Assembly (NCBI GenBank): GCA_965223165.1
Contig: CBDCVQ010000019.1
Coordinates: 186,001 to 250,000 of the forward strand
Direction of reading: 5' to 3'
Source: JABDMH01 sp965223165
Lineage (GTDB): Bacteria > Bacteroidota > Bacteroidia > Chitinophagales > Saprospiraceae
DNA: 64,000 nucleotides
Shown piece by piece: positions 25,401 through 40,400 of this stretch. Position 1 is the first letter of the stretch. Each line of letters opens with the position of its first letter. Both the position numbers and the translations under genes were made by a program. The notes under the pieces were generated by a model. That model searched no databases and had not been told where the DNA came from. It saw nothing but the letters and a program-made list of their open reading frames with translations.

Positions 25401-28400
25401 CCTCTCTGGACCACCCGCCACCGAGCTGATCCAACTCGGTCAGATAATGTATGAGGCTATCCGATTGGTCGTTGGAATGGTCGATGGGACCTAGGAACTT
25501 ATCGGAAACGCCCTGATGCCAGCCGGCAGCTATGAGATGTATCAATTGATCATCCGTGTAAGCATAAGAGCCACATCGATTCGAACCAATTTTGATCAAA
25601 GCATACTGCCACGCATCGTATAGTAGTGCCGAGCACACGGCTCCGTCATCTTTGAGCCAAGCTATGGTCTGGGCATAATGAGCTTCGACGGCATTGACCG
25701 ATTTATCGGTGTTTAGAACCGCCCTTCTCAGTATATCTCCATGCTCAGAGACGTAGCAGGTGTCTACCCTTGCGCAGAGATCACCCACCCAGTTGGAGCT
25801 CCAATCTGCTCTTCGGATCCATAGGTCAGGTTGGCCGCAATTGTCCGTACTTCCTTCATCGATCGTAGAAGCAGCGAGCCATTCCTTCTTGCCACTCAGA
25901 CTGACTGTGATCTCCCTCTCCACGAGGGCCACTGGCGCCGTATGATCCTTGACCAGCACCAGTACGGAGTCCACCGCTACGTTGTGACAGCTGTCGATCG
26001 CCTCATAGATGATCCAATGTCCAAGCTCTGTAAATGGCAACCGCACATGATTGTCGCTGACGAAATAGCCTGATCCGGCATCATAGCTCAACGTATATGT
26101 ACCGATCGAGGGAACAACAGCCTTCACTGACTTAACTCCTGAACACGCATCCGCCGCCTTGACGGGAGGAATGTATCCTTCTGCCACGCAGTCGTGATCG
26201 GAGAGCGACCATACCACCGTGTCGGCACTGGCTGAGAGATCTGGCGCCAGCGTATCCTGTTCGAGCACCCAGAACTCGCAGATGGCCGTGACAGGCAGTC
26301 CATTGCCACCCTGAATCACCAGATCATTGCCTGGTCCCACCTGGCAGTTGCCGGTCGTCGTACCGTAGCAATCCTGCTTCAGCAGCAGGGTGACCTTGTA
26401 ACTGCGATCACATGTGCTCTCACCATAAATCGTGGTTTGCAGATTGAGCAACGGACCACACTTAGATCCGAAGAAGGCGGGCTTAAACGCCAGTGTACCA
26501 TCCGATTTTCTGCTAACATCGACCAAGTGCAATGTATCACAGTCGCCCATCGGATCTTCCAGATTCGGAATTAGGATATAGGGTCCTACGGGTGTCGTGT
26601 CCACGCAGGATATCGTGACTTGATCACTGCACCACGTGTTATTTACGGTGATCTCTGGTAGTCTCAAGACGATAATCGTGTCAAAGACGGATACTCTCCA
26701 ACCTGTGCTGGTGATGACCTCCCACTCGCGGAGGATGATCTTTGTGGTATCACTCGTACAATCGAAGTCTGTAATCTCCCAATCCAGGGCAAACATAGGC
26801 TCGCCCGGTACTGTATTGCCGCAAGAGTGAGCTTCGATCTGCATCGGATAGTCATCAGCGGTGGGATCCAAATCGAGGAATGGATCTGTGCAATACACCA
26901 TATAAGTAGTGTCGCCCGTGAGATACACATTCTTTGTGTCCTTAATCGTCAACATCGTCATGCAGACTGATCGAGCGCAACCAGGCACTTCCAAGATGAC
27001 AAAGGCACGGATAAGTTGTCCCGCATGTCGTTGATCGAGCTTGTTGCCTGGGATGATCGATCCGCTCTCATCTCGAAGTTCTACGCGATAGAATTGACGT
27101 AGATGATCGGGTATATCGGCAGGAAGAAGTACTTCCGGTGTAATCAGCAACATGCACTCGCGCCCCAGACTCATATTCAGGTTGGCATAGCAGTTCAGCG
27201 TGGGGCACTGAGGAATTGCAGCGCAGGCCGTATCGGTCATCGGCATGACAAACCCGGTGATCGTTGCAGCATTGAGAAGCCCTGTCCTAGTCGGATCTCC
27301 CGTCAGCAGGCTGCAGTCGGCACTTTCATCGGTCACTTGGTCATATGCCACGGTAAATTGTACGATGACCTCAAACGTATCCGCTCGGCTGACAGCAAGC
27401 ATTTCGTTGTCAACAATGAGGTAGTCCGTTTGTCCATCAAAGGCTGGGTTCAGCATACTGGACAAACCGTCACCACCCACATAGTTTGCCGACACAGCAT
27501 CGATCGTGGCACCCATACCAAATTTCAACGTGTCTGATAGATCGTAGGCGGCTGGAATCACACCCGTGTTCTCCATGATCACGAGATATCTGATATCAAA
27601 TGTGGATCCTGAAACGAAGGTGATGTCAGCCACCTGTTTGCTTAGGGCAATGGTAGGAGTCGGAATCTCTACGCAGGCGGAATCGCGCATCGTCTGAACA
27701 CCCATGTTAGACTGCGCTCGATTGAGGAGTCCCGTATTGGTGGTGCTTCCGGTGGTCAGGTCACAGTCTGAACTCTCAGGCGTGATGACATCCGGATCGA
27801 CGGAGAATTCAACGGTCACAATGTAGGTTTCAACTCCGCCGGCAGGCAGACTATCGCTGTCGGTGATCAAGAAATCGGTCTGCCCGTCAAAGTTTGCTCC
27901 GTTGTAGTTTGCTGTGCTGGCCTGTGGGGCTGCCGAATTATCTACCATCACGGAAGTGACATTGGCACCAGCCCCAAACCGCAAGGTATCCATCAGATCG
28001 TACTGGGCATCCTCGGGACTCGGGTTCATGACCTCGATCATGTACACAACTTCAAAATCAAGTCCACCCAATGGTGTGGGTCCTGATAATACAGACTTTG
28101 CCAGCTCCACTACCGGAACATTGCCGCAGGCCGTATCCCTGACCACGCCCATGCCAGATCCCGTCGGATCCAGGATGCTTTGGTTGAATAGAGCTTCTCC
28201 ACTGGCCGGACCTACCGGGCTCGTTGAGCCACAGGCCGTGATCACATTGTCACCAATCGGATCACCAGCCACCACACTGAGGTCAAAGAAGACCGTCACC
28301 ACATATTGATCGGTGGCCCCTGCCGCCAGCGCTACCGAATCTGCCAACTGCCAGCCAGATCCCGGAATAGGCAGGCCGAGATTATTAGTTGGTCCTCCAT

Positions 28401-31400
28401 TGACCGTGTAGGTGGCAGCGGTAATCACCGCATCATCATCGAAGGATGGCAGATCGAAAAGATCATAAGCGCCTGCTCCGGATCCAAGGTTATCCACATT
28501 GATCACATATTGAGCACTATAGGAAGCCACATCCGGATCGATAATAGTGAGTCCGGCAAACGATTTTTCCTGTACGATGTAAGGAATGTCTAGGCAAATG
28601 GCAGTGTCGGCTACGTCTGTGATACCATTGTCGTCGAAGTCCAATAGTGCCTGATTGAAGAGTCCCTCACCAGCCGAAGAGCCTTGCCCCATCGAGCTCG
28701 TGCCACAGGACGAAATCTGGTTGTCGCCAGCCGATCCTACCTGAAGATCCACCGTGAAGCTCACCGTCACCCGGAAGGTGTCCTTATTAGCTACTCCCGG
28801 AGCGATCATACGATCGTTGGCCAACGTCCAGGGACCCATGGTAGGTGTAAGCGTCGTGGGAGGTCCTCCATTAAGTGTGGCTATGGCACCTTGGATCATG
28901 ATATCATCGTCGAAGTCCGGGGCATCCACGAGGTCGTAACTATCAGTGGCTCCTCCCACATTACAGACGACGATCTCGTATGTGACATCCCAGGTATATG
29001 GACCTGTGGGTACCAGAGGATTGGGGGAGGCCAAGGTCTTAGTATGCGTGATAATCGCAGGAAGCACGGTGCACACGGTGTCTCTATCTTCGGGAATGTC
29101 ATCGGTCACGATTCCAATATTTCGGAGCCCTGTGAATCCGTTTTCCAGCGGATCCTCGATACAATCTGCCTGTGCCGGCGTGATCACAAGCGGATCCACC
29201 GTAAATGTGACCAGGACATCGAAAGTGTCACTCATGCCCATTAGCAGCATCTCGTCATCGCTAATCAGGGCATCGGCCGCAACGTCTGGATTGAATGCAC
29301 CACTGACGCCATCACCTCCGATGTAGCTTGCCACCGCGGTGTTCACCATGATTCCATTGCCAAACCGTAAGCTATCCACGAGATCGTACCAACCTTTACC
29401 TGTGCCGATGTTCTCGGCAATCAGGCGATAGGTAATGTCAAACTCATATAGGTTGCCCGTGGCAGTTGGGCCGGATACGATCTCCTTGGTGATCTGTATA
29501 TCTGGGTCAGGGATCTCCGCACAGGCCGTATCCGCAAAGGTCTCACTGCCGTCGTTGACATAGGCTTCGTTGAGTAGGCCGGTATTGGTGGTGCTGCCGG
29601 TGGTCAGATCGCAATCTCGACTGTCGGCAACGACCAAGAGGGGATTGATCATGAAGGTGACATCTACACGGAAAGTATCCACCTCGCCCGGCAAGATCAT
29701 CTCGTCTACCACAATCGTGTCTTGACTCAAGCCGTCAAACCCACCAAAGATGCCACTCATATCCGTGCCCTGATACGCTGCTGACGCCATCGTTGGGGTA
29801 GCGCCGGCTCCATACTTGAGCGTATCGGTGAGCGTGTACCAGCCTTTGCCCGTGCCCATGTTCTGGGTGATCAGGTAGTAGCTGATCGTGTATTCGTTTG
29901 GATTAGCCGTCGGCGTAGGTCCTGTAGCCACCTGCTTCTCGATCAGCAGTTCGGGATCGGGGATCTCCACGCAAGACGTGTCGGCGAAGGTCTCGCTGCC
30001 GTCGTTGACATGAGCTTCGTTCAGCAAGCCCGTATTCGTCGAGCTGCCTGTGGACAAATCGCAGTCACGACTATCGGCGGTGACCATCATCGGGTTGATT
30101 GTGAAGGTGACATCCACTCGGAACGTATCCACTTCACCGGGCAAGATCATCTCATCCACCACAATCGTGTCCTGACTCATGCCGTCGAAGCCACCAAAGG
30201 TGCCGCTCATATCGGTGCCCTGGTACGCTGCGGAGGCCATCGTCGGGGTAGCGCCGGCTCCATACTTCAGCGTATCTGTCAGTGTGTACCAGCCTTTGCC
30301 TGTGCCCGTATTCTGGGTAATCAGGTAGTAGCTGATCGTATATTCATTAGGATTAGCTGTCGGCGTCGGTCCACTGGCCACTTGCTTCTCGATCATCAGC
30401 TCCGGATCGGGGATCTCTGCACAGGCTGTGTCGGCGAAGGTCTCACTGCCGTCGTTGACATAGGCTTCATTCAGTAGACCGGTATTGGTGCTGCTGCCCG
30501 TACCCAGATCACAGTCTCGGCTATCGGCCGTCACCAGCATCGGATTGATCGTGAAGGTTACATCAACCAGGAAAGTGTCTACCTCACCCGGCACGATCAT
30601 CTCGTCCACCACGATGGTGTCTTGGCTCATGCCGTCAAAGCCACCAAAGGTGCCACTCATATCCGTGCCTTGATAGGCTGCAGAGGCCATCGTCGGAGTA
30701 GCGCCGGCTCCATACTTCAGCGTATCGGTCAGGGTATACCAGCCTTTGCCTGTGCCCGTATTCTGGGTAATCAGGTAGTAGCTGATCGTATATTCATTAG
30801 GATTAGCTGTCGGCGTCGGTCCACTGGCCACTTGCTTCTCGATCATCAGCTCCGGATCGGGGATCTCTGCACAGGCTGTGTCGGCGAAGGTCTCACTGCC
30901 GTCGTTGACATAGGCTTCATTCAGTAGACCGGTATTGGTGCTGCTGCCCGTACCAAGATCGCAGTCACGGCTATCCGCTGTGACCAGCATTGGATTGATG
31001 GTAAAGACTACATCCACTCGGAAGGTGTCTACCTCGCCTGGCAAAATCATCTCGTCTACCACAATCGTGTCTTGACTCATACCGTCGAAGCCACCAAACG
31101 TACCGCTCATATCGGTGCCTTGGTAGGCTGCAGAGGCCATCGTCGGTGTGGCTCCAGCTCCATACTTGAGCGTATCGGTCAGGGTATACCAGCCTTTGCC
31201 TGTGCCCGTATTCTGGGTAATCAGGTAGTAGCTGATCGTATATTCATTAGGATTAGCCGTGGGGGTAGGTCCACTGGACACCTGCTTCTCGATCATCAGC
31301 TCGGGATCGGGGATCTCTGCACAAGCCGTATCCGCGAACGTCTCGCTGCCATCGTTGACATAGGCTTCGTTCAGCAAGCCCGTATTCGTCGAGCTGCCTG

Positions 31401-34400
31401 TGGACAGATCGCAGTCACGGCTATCGGCGGTCACCAGCATTGGATTGATGGTAAAGACTACATCCACTCGGAAGGTGTCTACCTCGCCCGGCTGGATCAT
31501 TTCGTCAATGATGATCGTATCGTTGGCAGCGCCATCAAAGGCATTCGTTGGACTTACTCCACTGCTACCATCTCCGCCCTCATAGACGGCCGAAGCCATC
31601 GTCGGGGTAGCTCCCGCTCCATACTTCAGCGTATCGGTCAACGTGTACCAGCCTTTGCCGGTGCCGGTGTTCTGCGTGATCAGGTAGTAGCTGATCGTGT
31701 ATTCGTTTGAATTCGCCGTGGGGGTAGGTCCACTCGCCACCTGCTTTTCGATCATCAGCTCCGGATCGGGGATCTCTGCACAAGCCGTATCGGCGAAGGT
31801 CTCGCTGCCGTCGGTGACATAAGCTTCATTCAGCAAGCCCGTATTCGTGGTGCTACCCGTAGCCAGATCACAGTCGCGGCTATCGGCTGTCACCAGCATC
31901 GGATTGATGGTAAAGACTACATCGACTCGGAAGGTATCCACCTCGCCTGGCAAAATCATCTCGTCTACCACAATCGTGTCTTGACTCATACCGTCGAAGC
32001 CACCAAACGTACCGCTCATATCGGTGCCTTGGTAGGCTGCAGAGGCCATCGTCGGTGTGGCTCCAGCTCCATACTTGAGCGTATCGGTCAGGGTATACCA
32101 GCCTTTGCCTGTACCCGTATTCTGGGCGATCATATAATAACTGATCGTGTATTCGTTCGGATTGGCCGTCGGAGTGGGTCCGGTGGCCACTTGCTTCTCG
32201 ATCATTAATTCAGGATCGGGGATCTCCACACACGCTGTGTCCGTGAAGGTCTCACTGCCGTCGTTGACATAAGCTTCGTTCAGTAGACCCGTATTCGTAG
32301 AGCTACCTGTAGCCAAGTCGCAGTCGCGGCTGTCAGCTGTTACCATCATTGGATTGATCGTGAAGGTCACATCCACCCGGAAGGTGTCTATCTCGCCCGG
32401 CAAGATCATCTCATCAATGATGATCGTATCGTTGGCCGCTACATCAAAGGCAGACGTTGGATTTACTCCACTACTGCCGTCTCCTCCTTGATACGTCGCA
32501 GAAGCCATCGTCGGGGTAGCCCCGGCTCCATACTTAAGCGTATCGGTCAGGGTGTACCACCCTTTGCCTGTGCCCGTATTCTGGGTGATCACGTAGTAGC
32601 TGATCGTGTATTCGTTCGGACTGGCTGTGGGCGTTGGTCCACTGGCCACTTGCTTTTCGATCATCAGCTCCGGATCGGGGATCTCCGCACAGGCCGTATC
32701 GGCGAAGGTCTCACTGCCGTCGTTCACATAGGCCTCATTTAGCAGACCTGTATTCGTCGAGCTGCCGGTGGACAAATCACAGTCACGACTATCGGCGGTG
32801 ACCATCATTGGATTAATCGTGAAGGTTACATCCACTCGGAAGGTGTCGACCTCGCCCGGTAAGATCATCTCATCAATGATGATCGTATCATTGGCAGCGC
32901 CATCAAAGGCATTCGTTGGACTTACTCCACTGCTACCATCTCCGCCCTCATAGACGGCCGAAGCCATCGTCGGGGTAGCTCCCGCTCCATACTTCAGCGT
33001 ATCGGTCAACGTGTACCAGCCTTTGCCGGTGCCGGTGTTCTGCGTGATCAGGTAGTAGCTGATCGTGTATTCGTTCGGATTGGCCGTCGGAGTGGGTCCG
33101 GTGGCCACTTGCTTCTCGATCATTAACTCCGGATCGGGGATCTCCGCGCAAGCGGTGTCGGCGAAGGTCTCGCTGCCATCGTTGACATAAGCTTCGTTCA
33201 GCAAGCCCGTATTCGTGGTGCTACCCGTACCCAGATCACAGTCACGACTGTCGGTAGTGACCATCATCGGATTGATCGTAAAGGTCACATCTACTCGGAA
33301 GGTATCCACCTCGCCTGGCAAGATCATCTCATCCACCACAATCGTGTCTTGGCTCATGCCATCAAAGCCACCAAAGGTGCCACTCATATCCGTGCCCTGG
33401 TAGGCCGCGGAGGCCATCGTCGGTGTGGCTCCAGCACCATACTTGAGCGTATCGGTCAAGGTGTACCAGCCTTTGCCGGTGCCTGTATTTTGGGTGATCA
33501 GGTAGTAACTGATCGTGTATTCATTAGGATTAGCTGTTGGCGTCGGTCCACTTGCGACCTGCTTCTCGATCATCAGCTCGGGATCGGGGATCTCCGCGCA
33601 AGCCGTATCCGCGAACGTCTCACTGCCATCGTTCACATAAGCTTCATTCAGTAGGCCCGTATTGGTGGTGCTACCCGTAGTCAGATCACAGTCACGACCA
33701 TCGGCAGTGACCATCATCGGATTGATCGTAAAGGTCACATCCACTCGGAAGGTGTCGATCTCACCCGGCAAGATCATCTCGTCCACCACAATCGTGTCTT
33801 GACTCATGCCGTCGAAGCCACCAAAGGTGCCGCTCATATCGGTGCCTTGATAGGCCGTCGACGCCATCGTCGGTGTGGCTCCAGCTCCATACTTCAGCGT
33901 ATCCGTCAGCGTGTACCAACCTTTGCCTGTGCCTGTGTTCTGGGTGATCAGATAATAACTGATCGTGTATTCGTTCGGATTAGCTGTTGGCGTCGGTCCA
34001 CTGGCGACTTGCTTCTCGATGGAAAGTTCGGGATCGGGGATCTCCGCACAGGCCGTATCGGCGAAGGTCTCACTGCCGTCGTTGACGTAGGCTTCATTCA
34101 ACAGACCGGTATTGGTCGTGCTGCCCGTACTCAGGTCGCAATCTCGGCTATCGGCTGTCACCAGCATCGGGTTGATCGTAAAGGTGACATCCACCCGGAA
34201 GGTGTCGATCTCACCCGGTAAGATCATCTCGTCTACCACAATCGTGTCTTGACTCATACCATCGAAACCACCAAAGGTGCCGCTCATATCGGTGCCGTGG
34301 TAGGCCGCAGAGGCCATCGTCGGTGTAGCGCCAGCCCCATACTTCAGCGTATCCGTCAACGTGTACCAGCCTTTGCCGGTGCCTGTATTCTGGGCGATCA

Positions 34401-37400
34401 GGTAGTAGGAGATCGTGTATTCGTTTGGATTAGCCGTCGGCGTCGGTCCGGTGGCCACTTGCTTCTCAATCATCAGTTCGGGATCGGGGATCTCCACGCA
34501 AGCCGTGTCGGCGAAGGTCTCGCTGCCATCCTTGACATAGGCTTCATTCAGAAGACCCGTATTCGTAGAGCTACCTGTAGCCAAGTCGCAGTCGCGGCTG
34601 TCAGCTGTTACCATCATTGGATTGATCGTGAAGGTCACATCCACACGGAACGTATCCACCTCGCCCGGTAAGATCATCTCGTCCACCACTATCGTGTCTT
34701 GACTCATGCCGTCGAAACCACCAAAGGTGCCACTCATATCCGTGCCCTGATAGGCTGCAGAGGCCATCGTCGGCGTAGCTCCAGCTCCGTACTTGAGCGT
34801 ATCGGTCAGCGTGTACCAGCCCTTACCGGTGCCCGTATTTTGGGCGATCAGGTAGTAGCTGATCGTGTATTCATTCGGATTTGCCGTCGGTGTGGGTCCA
34901 GATGCCACCTGCTTCTCGATCATTAACTCTGGATCGGGGATCTCCGCACAGGCCGTATCGGCAAAGGTCTCGCTGCCGTCGTTGACATAGGCTTCATTCA
35001 GAAGACCCGTATTCGTGGTGCTGCCTGTGGACAGGTCGCAGTCGCGGCTGTCGGCAGTCACCAGCATTGGATTGATCGTAAAGACTACATCTACCCGGAA
35101 CGTATCCACCTCACCCGGCAGGATCATCTCGTCTACCACAATCGTGTCTTGACTCATCCCGTCAAAGCCTGCGAAGGTGCCACTCATATCCGTGCCTTGG
35201 TAGATGGCTGACGCCATCGTCGGCGTAGCCCCTGCACCATACTTGAGCGTATCTGTGAGCGTGTACCAGCCTTTACCCGTACCTGTATTCTGCACAATGG
35301 TGTAGTAACTGATCGTGTATTCGTTTGGATTGGCCGTTGGCGTCGGTCCACTTGCGACTTCCTTCTCGATGGAGAGTTCGGGATCGGGGATCTCCGCACA
35401 GGCTGTATCAGCCAAGGTCTCGCTACCATCGTTGACATAGGCTTCATTCAGTAAGCCCGTATTGGTGGTGCTGCCCGTGCCCAAGTCACAGTCGCGACTA
35501 TCGGCGGTCACCAGCATCGGATTGATCGTGAAGGTTACATCCACCCGGAAGGTGTCTATCTCACCCGGCAAGATCATCTCGTCAATAATGATCGTATCGT
35601 TGGCCGCTCCATCAAAGTCATTCGTTGGATTTACTCCACTACTGCCGTCTCCGCCTTGATACGTCGCAGAGGCCATCGTCAGTGTTGCTCCAGCACCATA
35701 CTTCAGCGTGTCCGTGAGCGTGTACCAGCCTTTGCCGGTACCCGTGTTCTGAGCGATCAGGTAGTAACTGATCGTGTATTCATTTGGATTGTCGGTGGGC
35801 GTTGGACCTGTAGCCACTTGCTTCTCGATCATCAGTTCGGGATCGGGGATCTCCACGCAAGCTGTATCGGCAAAGGTTTCACTGCCGTCGTTAACATAGG
35901 CTTCGTTCAGCAAGCCCGTATTCGTGCTGCTACCCGTAGTCAGATCACAGTCACGACTGTCGGCAGTGACCATCATCGGATTGATCGTAAAGGTCACATC
36001 TACTCGGAAGGTATCCACCTCGCCTGGCAAGATCATCTCGTCCATCACGATCGTGTCTTGACTCATGCCGTCGAAGCCGCCGAAAGTGCCACTCATATCG
36101 GTGCCTTGATAGGCTGCGGAGGCCATCGTCGGCGTAGCGCCGGCTCCGTACTTCAACGTATCCGTCAGTGTGTACCAACCTTTGCCGGTGCCCGTATTCT
36201 GGACAATAGTGTAGTATGAGATGGTGTATTCGTTTGGATTGGCCGTTGGGGTTGGTCCACCGGCGACCTGCTTCTCGATCATCAGCTCTGGATCGGGGAT
36301 CTCTGCGCAGGCCGTATCGGCGAAGGTCTCACTACCATCGTTTACATAGGCTTCATTCAGAAGACTCGTGTTGGTGCTGCTGCCCGTAGTAAGATCGCAG
36401 TCGCGGCTATCGGCAGTGACCTGCATTGGATTGATCGTGAAGGTTACATCCACCCGGAACGTGTCTACCTCGCCCGGCAAGATCATCTCATCAATGATGA
36501 TCGTATCGTTGGCCGCTCCATCAAAGGCAGACGTTGGATTTACTCCACTACTGCCGTCTCCTCCTTGATACGTCGCAGAGGCCATCGTCGGGGTAGCCCC
36601 GGCTCCATACTTAAGCGTATCGGTCAGGGTGTACCACCCTTTGCCTGTACCCGTGTTCTGGGCGATCAGGTAGTAACTGATCGTATATTCATTTGGATTG
36701 GCCGTGGGCGTCGGACCTGTAGCCACTTGCTTCTCGATCATCAGTTCGGGATCGGGGATCTCTGCGCAGGCCGTGTCGGCGAAGGTCTCACTGCCGTCGT
36801 TCACATAAGCTTCGTTCAGTAGACCCGTATTCGTCGAACTGCCGGTAGATAGATCGCAGTCTCGACTATCGGCAGTCACCATCATCGGATTGATGGTAAA
36901 GACTACATCCACTCGGAAAGTGTCGATCTCACCCGGCAAGATCATCTCATCAATGATGATCGTATCGTTGGCCGCTCCATCAAAGGCAGAGGTTGGATTT
37001 ACTCCACTACTGCCGTCTCCTCCCTGATAGGTGGCTGACGCCATCGTCGGTGTCGCGCCCGCTCCATACTTCAGCGTATCGGTCAGTGTGTACCAGCCTT
37101 TGCCGGTGCCCGTATTCTGGGTGATCAGGTAGTAACTGATCGTGTATTCGTTCGGATTGGCCGTGGGTGTCGGTCCGGTCGCCACTTGCTTCTCGATCAT
37201 CAGTTCGGGATCGGGGATCTCTACACAAGCCGTATCGGCGAAGGTCTCGCTGCCGTCGTTCACATAGGCCTCATTTAGCAGACCCGTATTGGTGGTGCTA
37301 CCCGTAGTCAGATCACAGTCACGGCTATCTGCAGTGACCAGCATTGGGTTGATCGTAAAGATTACATCTACTCGGAAGGTATCAACCTCACCCGGTAAGA

Positions 37401-40400
37401 TCATCTCGTCCACCACGATGGTGTCTTGACTCATGCCGTCGAAGCCGCCAAAGGTGCCACTCATATCGGTGCCTTGATAGGCTGCAGTGGCCATAGTCGG
37501 TGTAGCGCCGGCTCCGTACTTCAACGTATCAGTCAGGGTGTACCAGCCTTTCCCCGTGCCTGTATTCTGAGCGATCAGGTAATAGCTGATCGTGTATTCG
37601 TTCGGATTGGCGGTGGGTGTCGGTCCGGTGGCGACTTGCTTCTCGATCATTAACTCTGGATCGGGGACCTCCGCACAGGCTGTATCTGCAAAGGTCTCGC
37701 TGCCATCGTTGACATAAGCTTTGTTCAGTAGACCCGTATTCGTGGTGCTGCCTGTGGACAGGTCGCAGTCTCGGCTGTCGGCAGACACCAGCATGGGGTT
37801 GATCGTGAAGGTTACATCCACTCGGAAGGTGTCGACCTCACCCGGTAGGATCATCTCGTCAATGATGATCGTGTCGTTGGCCGCTCCATCAAAGGCAGAG
37901 GTCGGATTTACCCCACTACTGCCGTCTCCTCCTTGATAGGTGGCGGTGGCCATCGTCGGCGTAGCGCCGGCTCCATACTTCAGCGTATCGGTCAGCGTGT
38001 ACCAGCCTTTGCCCGTGCCCGTGTTCTGAACAATAGTGTAGTATGAGATGGTGTATTCGTTTGGATTGGCAGTGGGCGTCGGTCCGGTGGCTACCTGCTT
38101 CTCGATAATCAGTTCGGGATCGGGGATCTCTGCACAAGCCGTGTCGGCAAAGGTCTCGCTGCCATCGTTCACGTAAGCTTCGTTCAGTAGACCCGTATTC
38201 GTCGAGCTACCTGTAGCCAAGTCGCAGTCGCGGCTGTCAGCTGTTACCATCATTGGATTGATCGTGAAGGTGACATCCACCCGGAACGTATCCACCTCAC
38301 CTGGCAGGATCATCTCGTCCACCACAATCGTGTCTTGACTCAAGCCGTCAAAGCCTCCGAAGGTGCCACTCATATCCGTGCCTTGGTAGATGGCTGACGC
38401 CATCGTCGGCGTAGCGCCGGCTCCGTACTTCAGCGTATCCGTCAGTGTGTACCAGCCTTTGCCGGTGCCCGTATTCTGGGCGATCAGGTAGTAGCTGATC
38501 GTGTATTCGTTTGGATTAGCCGTCGGGGTGGGTCCACTGGCCACCTGCTTTTCGATCATGAGTTCGGGATCGGGGATCTCCACGCAAGCCGTGTCGGCGA
38601 AGGTCTCGCTGCCATCGTTCACATAGGCTTCGTTCAGTAGACCTGTATTCGTGGTGCTGCCGGTGGATAGATCGCAGTCTCGACTATCGGCAGTCACCAT
38701 CATCGGATTGATGGTGAAGGTTACATCCACCCGGAACGTGTCTACCTCACCCGGCAGGATCATCTCATCTACCACAATCGTGTCTTGACTCATACCGTCA
38801 AAGCCGCCAAAGGTGCCACTCATATCCGTGCCTTGGTAGGCGGCTGAAGCCATCGTCGGCGTAGCGCCGGCTCCATACTTCAACGTGTCTGTCAGCGTAT
38901 ACCAGCCTTTACCCGTACCCGCATTCTGAGCGATCAGGTAGTAGCTAATCGTGTACTCGTTCGGATTGGCCGTCGGAGTGGGTCCGGTGGCCACTTGCTT
39001 CTCGATCATTAACTCGGGATCGGGGATCTCCGCGCAAGCTGTATCGGCGAAGGTCTCACTGCCGTCGTTGACATAGGCCTCGTTAAGCAAGCCCGTATTC
39101 GTGGTGCTACCCGTAGTCAGATCACAGTCACGGCTATCGGCAGTCACCTGCATTGGATTGATGGTAAAGGTCACATCGACTCGGAAGGTGTCTACCTCGC
39201 CCGGCAAGATCATCTCATCCACCACAATCGTGTCTTGGCTCATACCGTCGAAGCCGCCAAAGGTGCCACTCATATCGGTGCCTTGATAGGCTGCAGAGGC
39301 CATCGTCAGTGTTGCTCCAGCACCATACTTCAACGTGTCCGTGAGCGTGTACCAGCCTTTGCCTGTGCCCGTGTTCTGGACAATGGTGTAGTAGCTGATT
39401 GTGTATTCATTTGGATTAGCCGTCGGCGTCGGTCCACTGGCCACTTGCTTCTCGATCATTAACTCTGGATCGGGGATCTCCACACAGGCTGTGTCCCCGA
39501 AGGTCTCACTACCGTCGTTAACATAGGCCTCATTCAGTAGACCCGTTGTGGTGGTGCTGCCTGTAGCCAGATCACAGTCACGGCTATCAGCAGTCACCAT
39601 CATCGGATTGATCATAAAGGTCACATCCACACGGAAGGTGTCTACCTCACCCGGTAAAATCATCTCATCCACCACGATCGTGTCTTGACTCATGCCGTCA
39701 AAGCCACCAAAGGTGCCACTCATATCCGTGCCCTGGTAGGCGGCAGAGGCCATCGTCGGCGTAGCTCCGGCTCCATACTTGAGCGTATCGGTCAGTGTAT
39801 ACCAGCCTTTACCCGTGCCCATATTCTGAGTGATCAGGTAGTAGCTGATGGTGTATTCGTTCGAATTAGCGGTTGGCGTCGGTCCACTCGCCACTTGCTT
39901 CTCGATCATTAGTTCGGGATCAGGGATCTCTGCACAGGCCGTGTCCGCAAAGGTCTCACTGCCGTCGTTCACATAAGCTTCGTTCAGCAGACCCGTAGTC
40001 ATTGTGCTGCCCGTACTCAGATCGCAGTCACGGCTATCGGCCGTCACCAGCATTGGATTGATCGTGAAGGTTACATCGACTCGGAACGTATCCACTTCAC
40101 CCGGTAAAATCATCTCATCTACCACAATGGTGTCTTGACTCATACCGTCGAAGCCACCAAAGGTCCCGCTCATATCTGTGCCCTGGTAGACGGCAGAGGC
40201 CATCGTCGGTGTGGCTCCAGCTCCATACTTGAGCGTATCGGTCAGGGTATACCAGCCTTTGCCAGTGCCCGTATTCTGGGTAATCAGGTAGTAGCTGATC
40301 GTATATTCATTAGGATTAGCCGTTGGGGTCGGTCCACTAGCGACCTGCTTCTCGATCATCAGTTCGGGATCGGGGATCTCCACGCAAGCTGTATCGGCGA

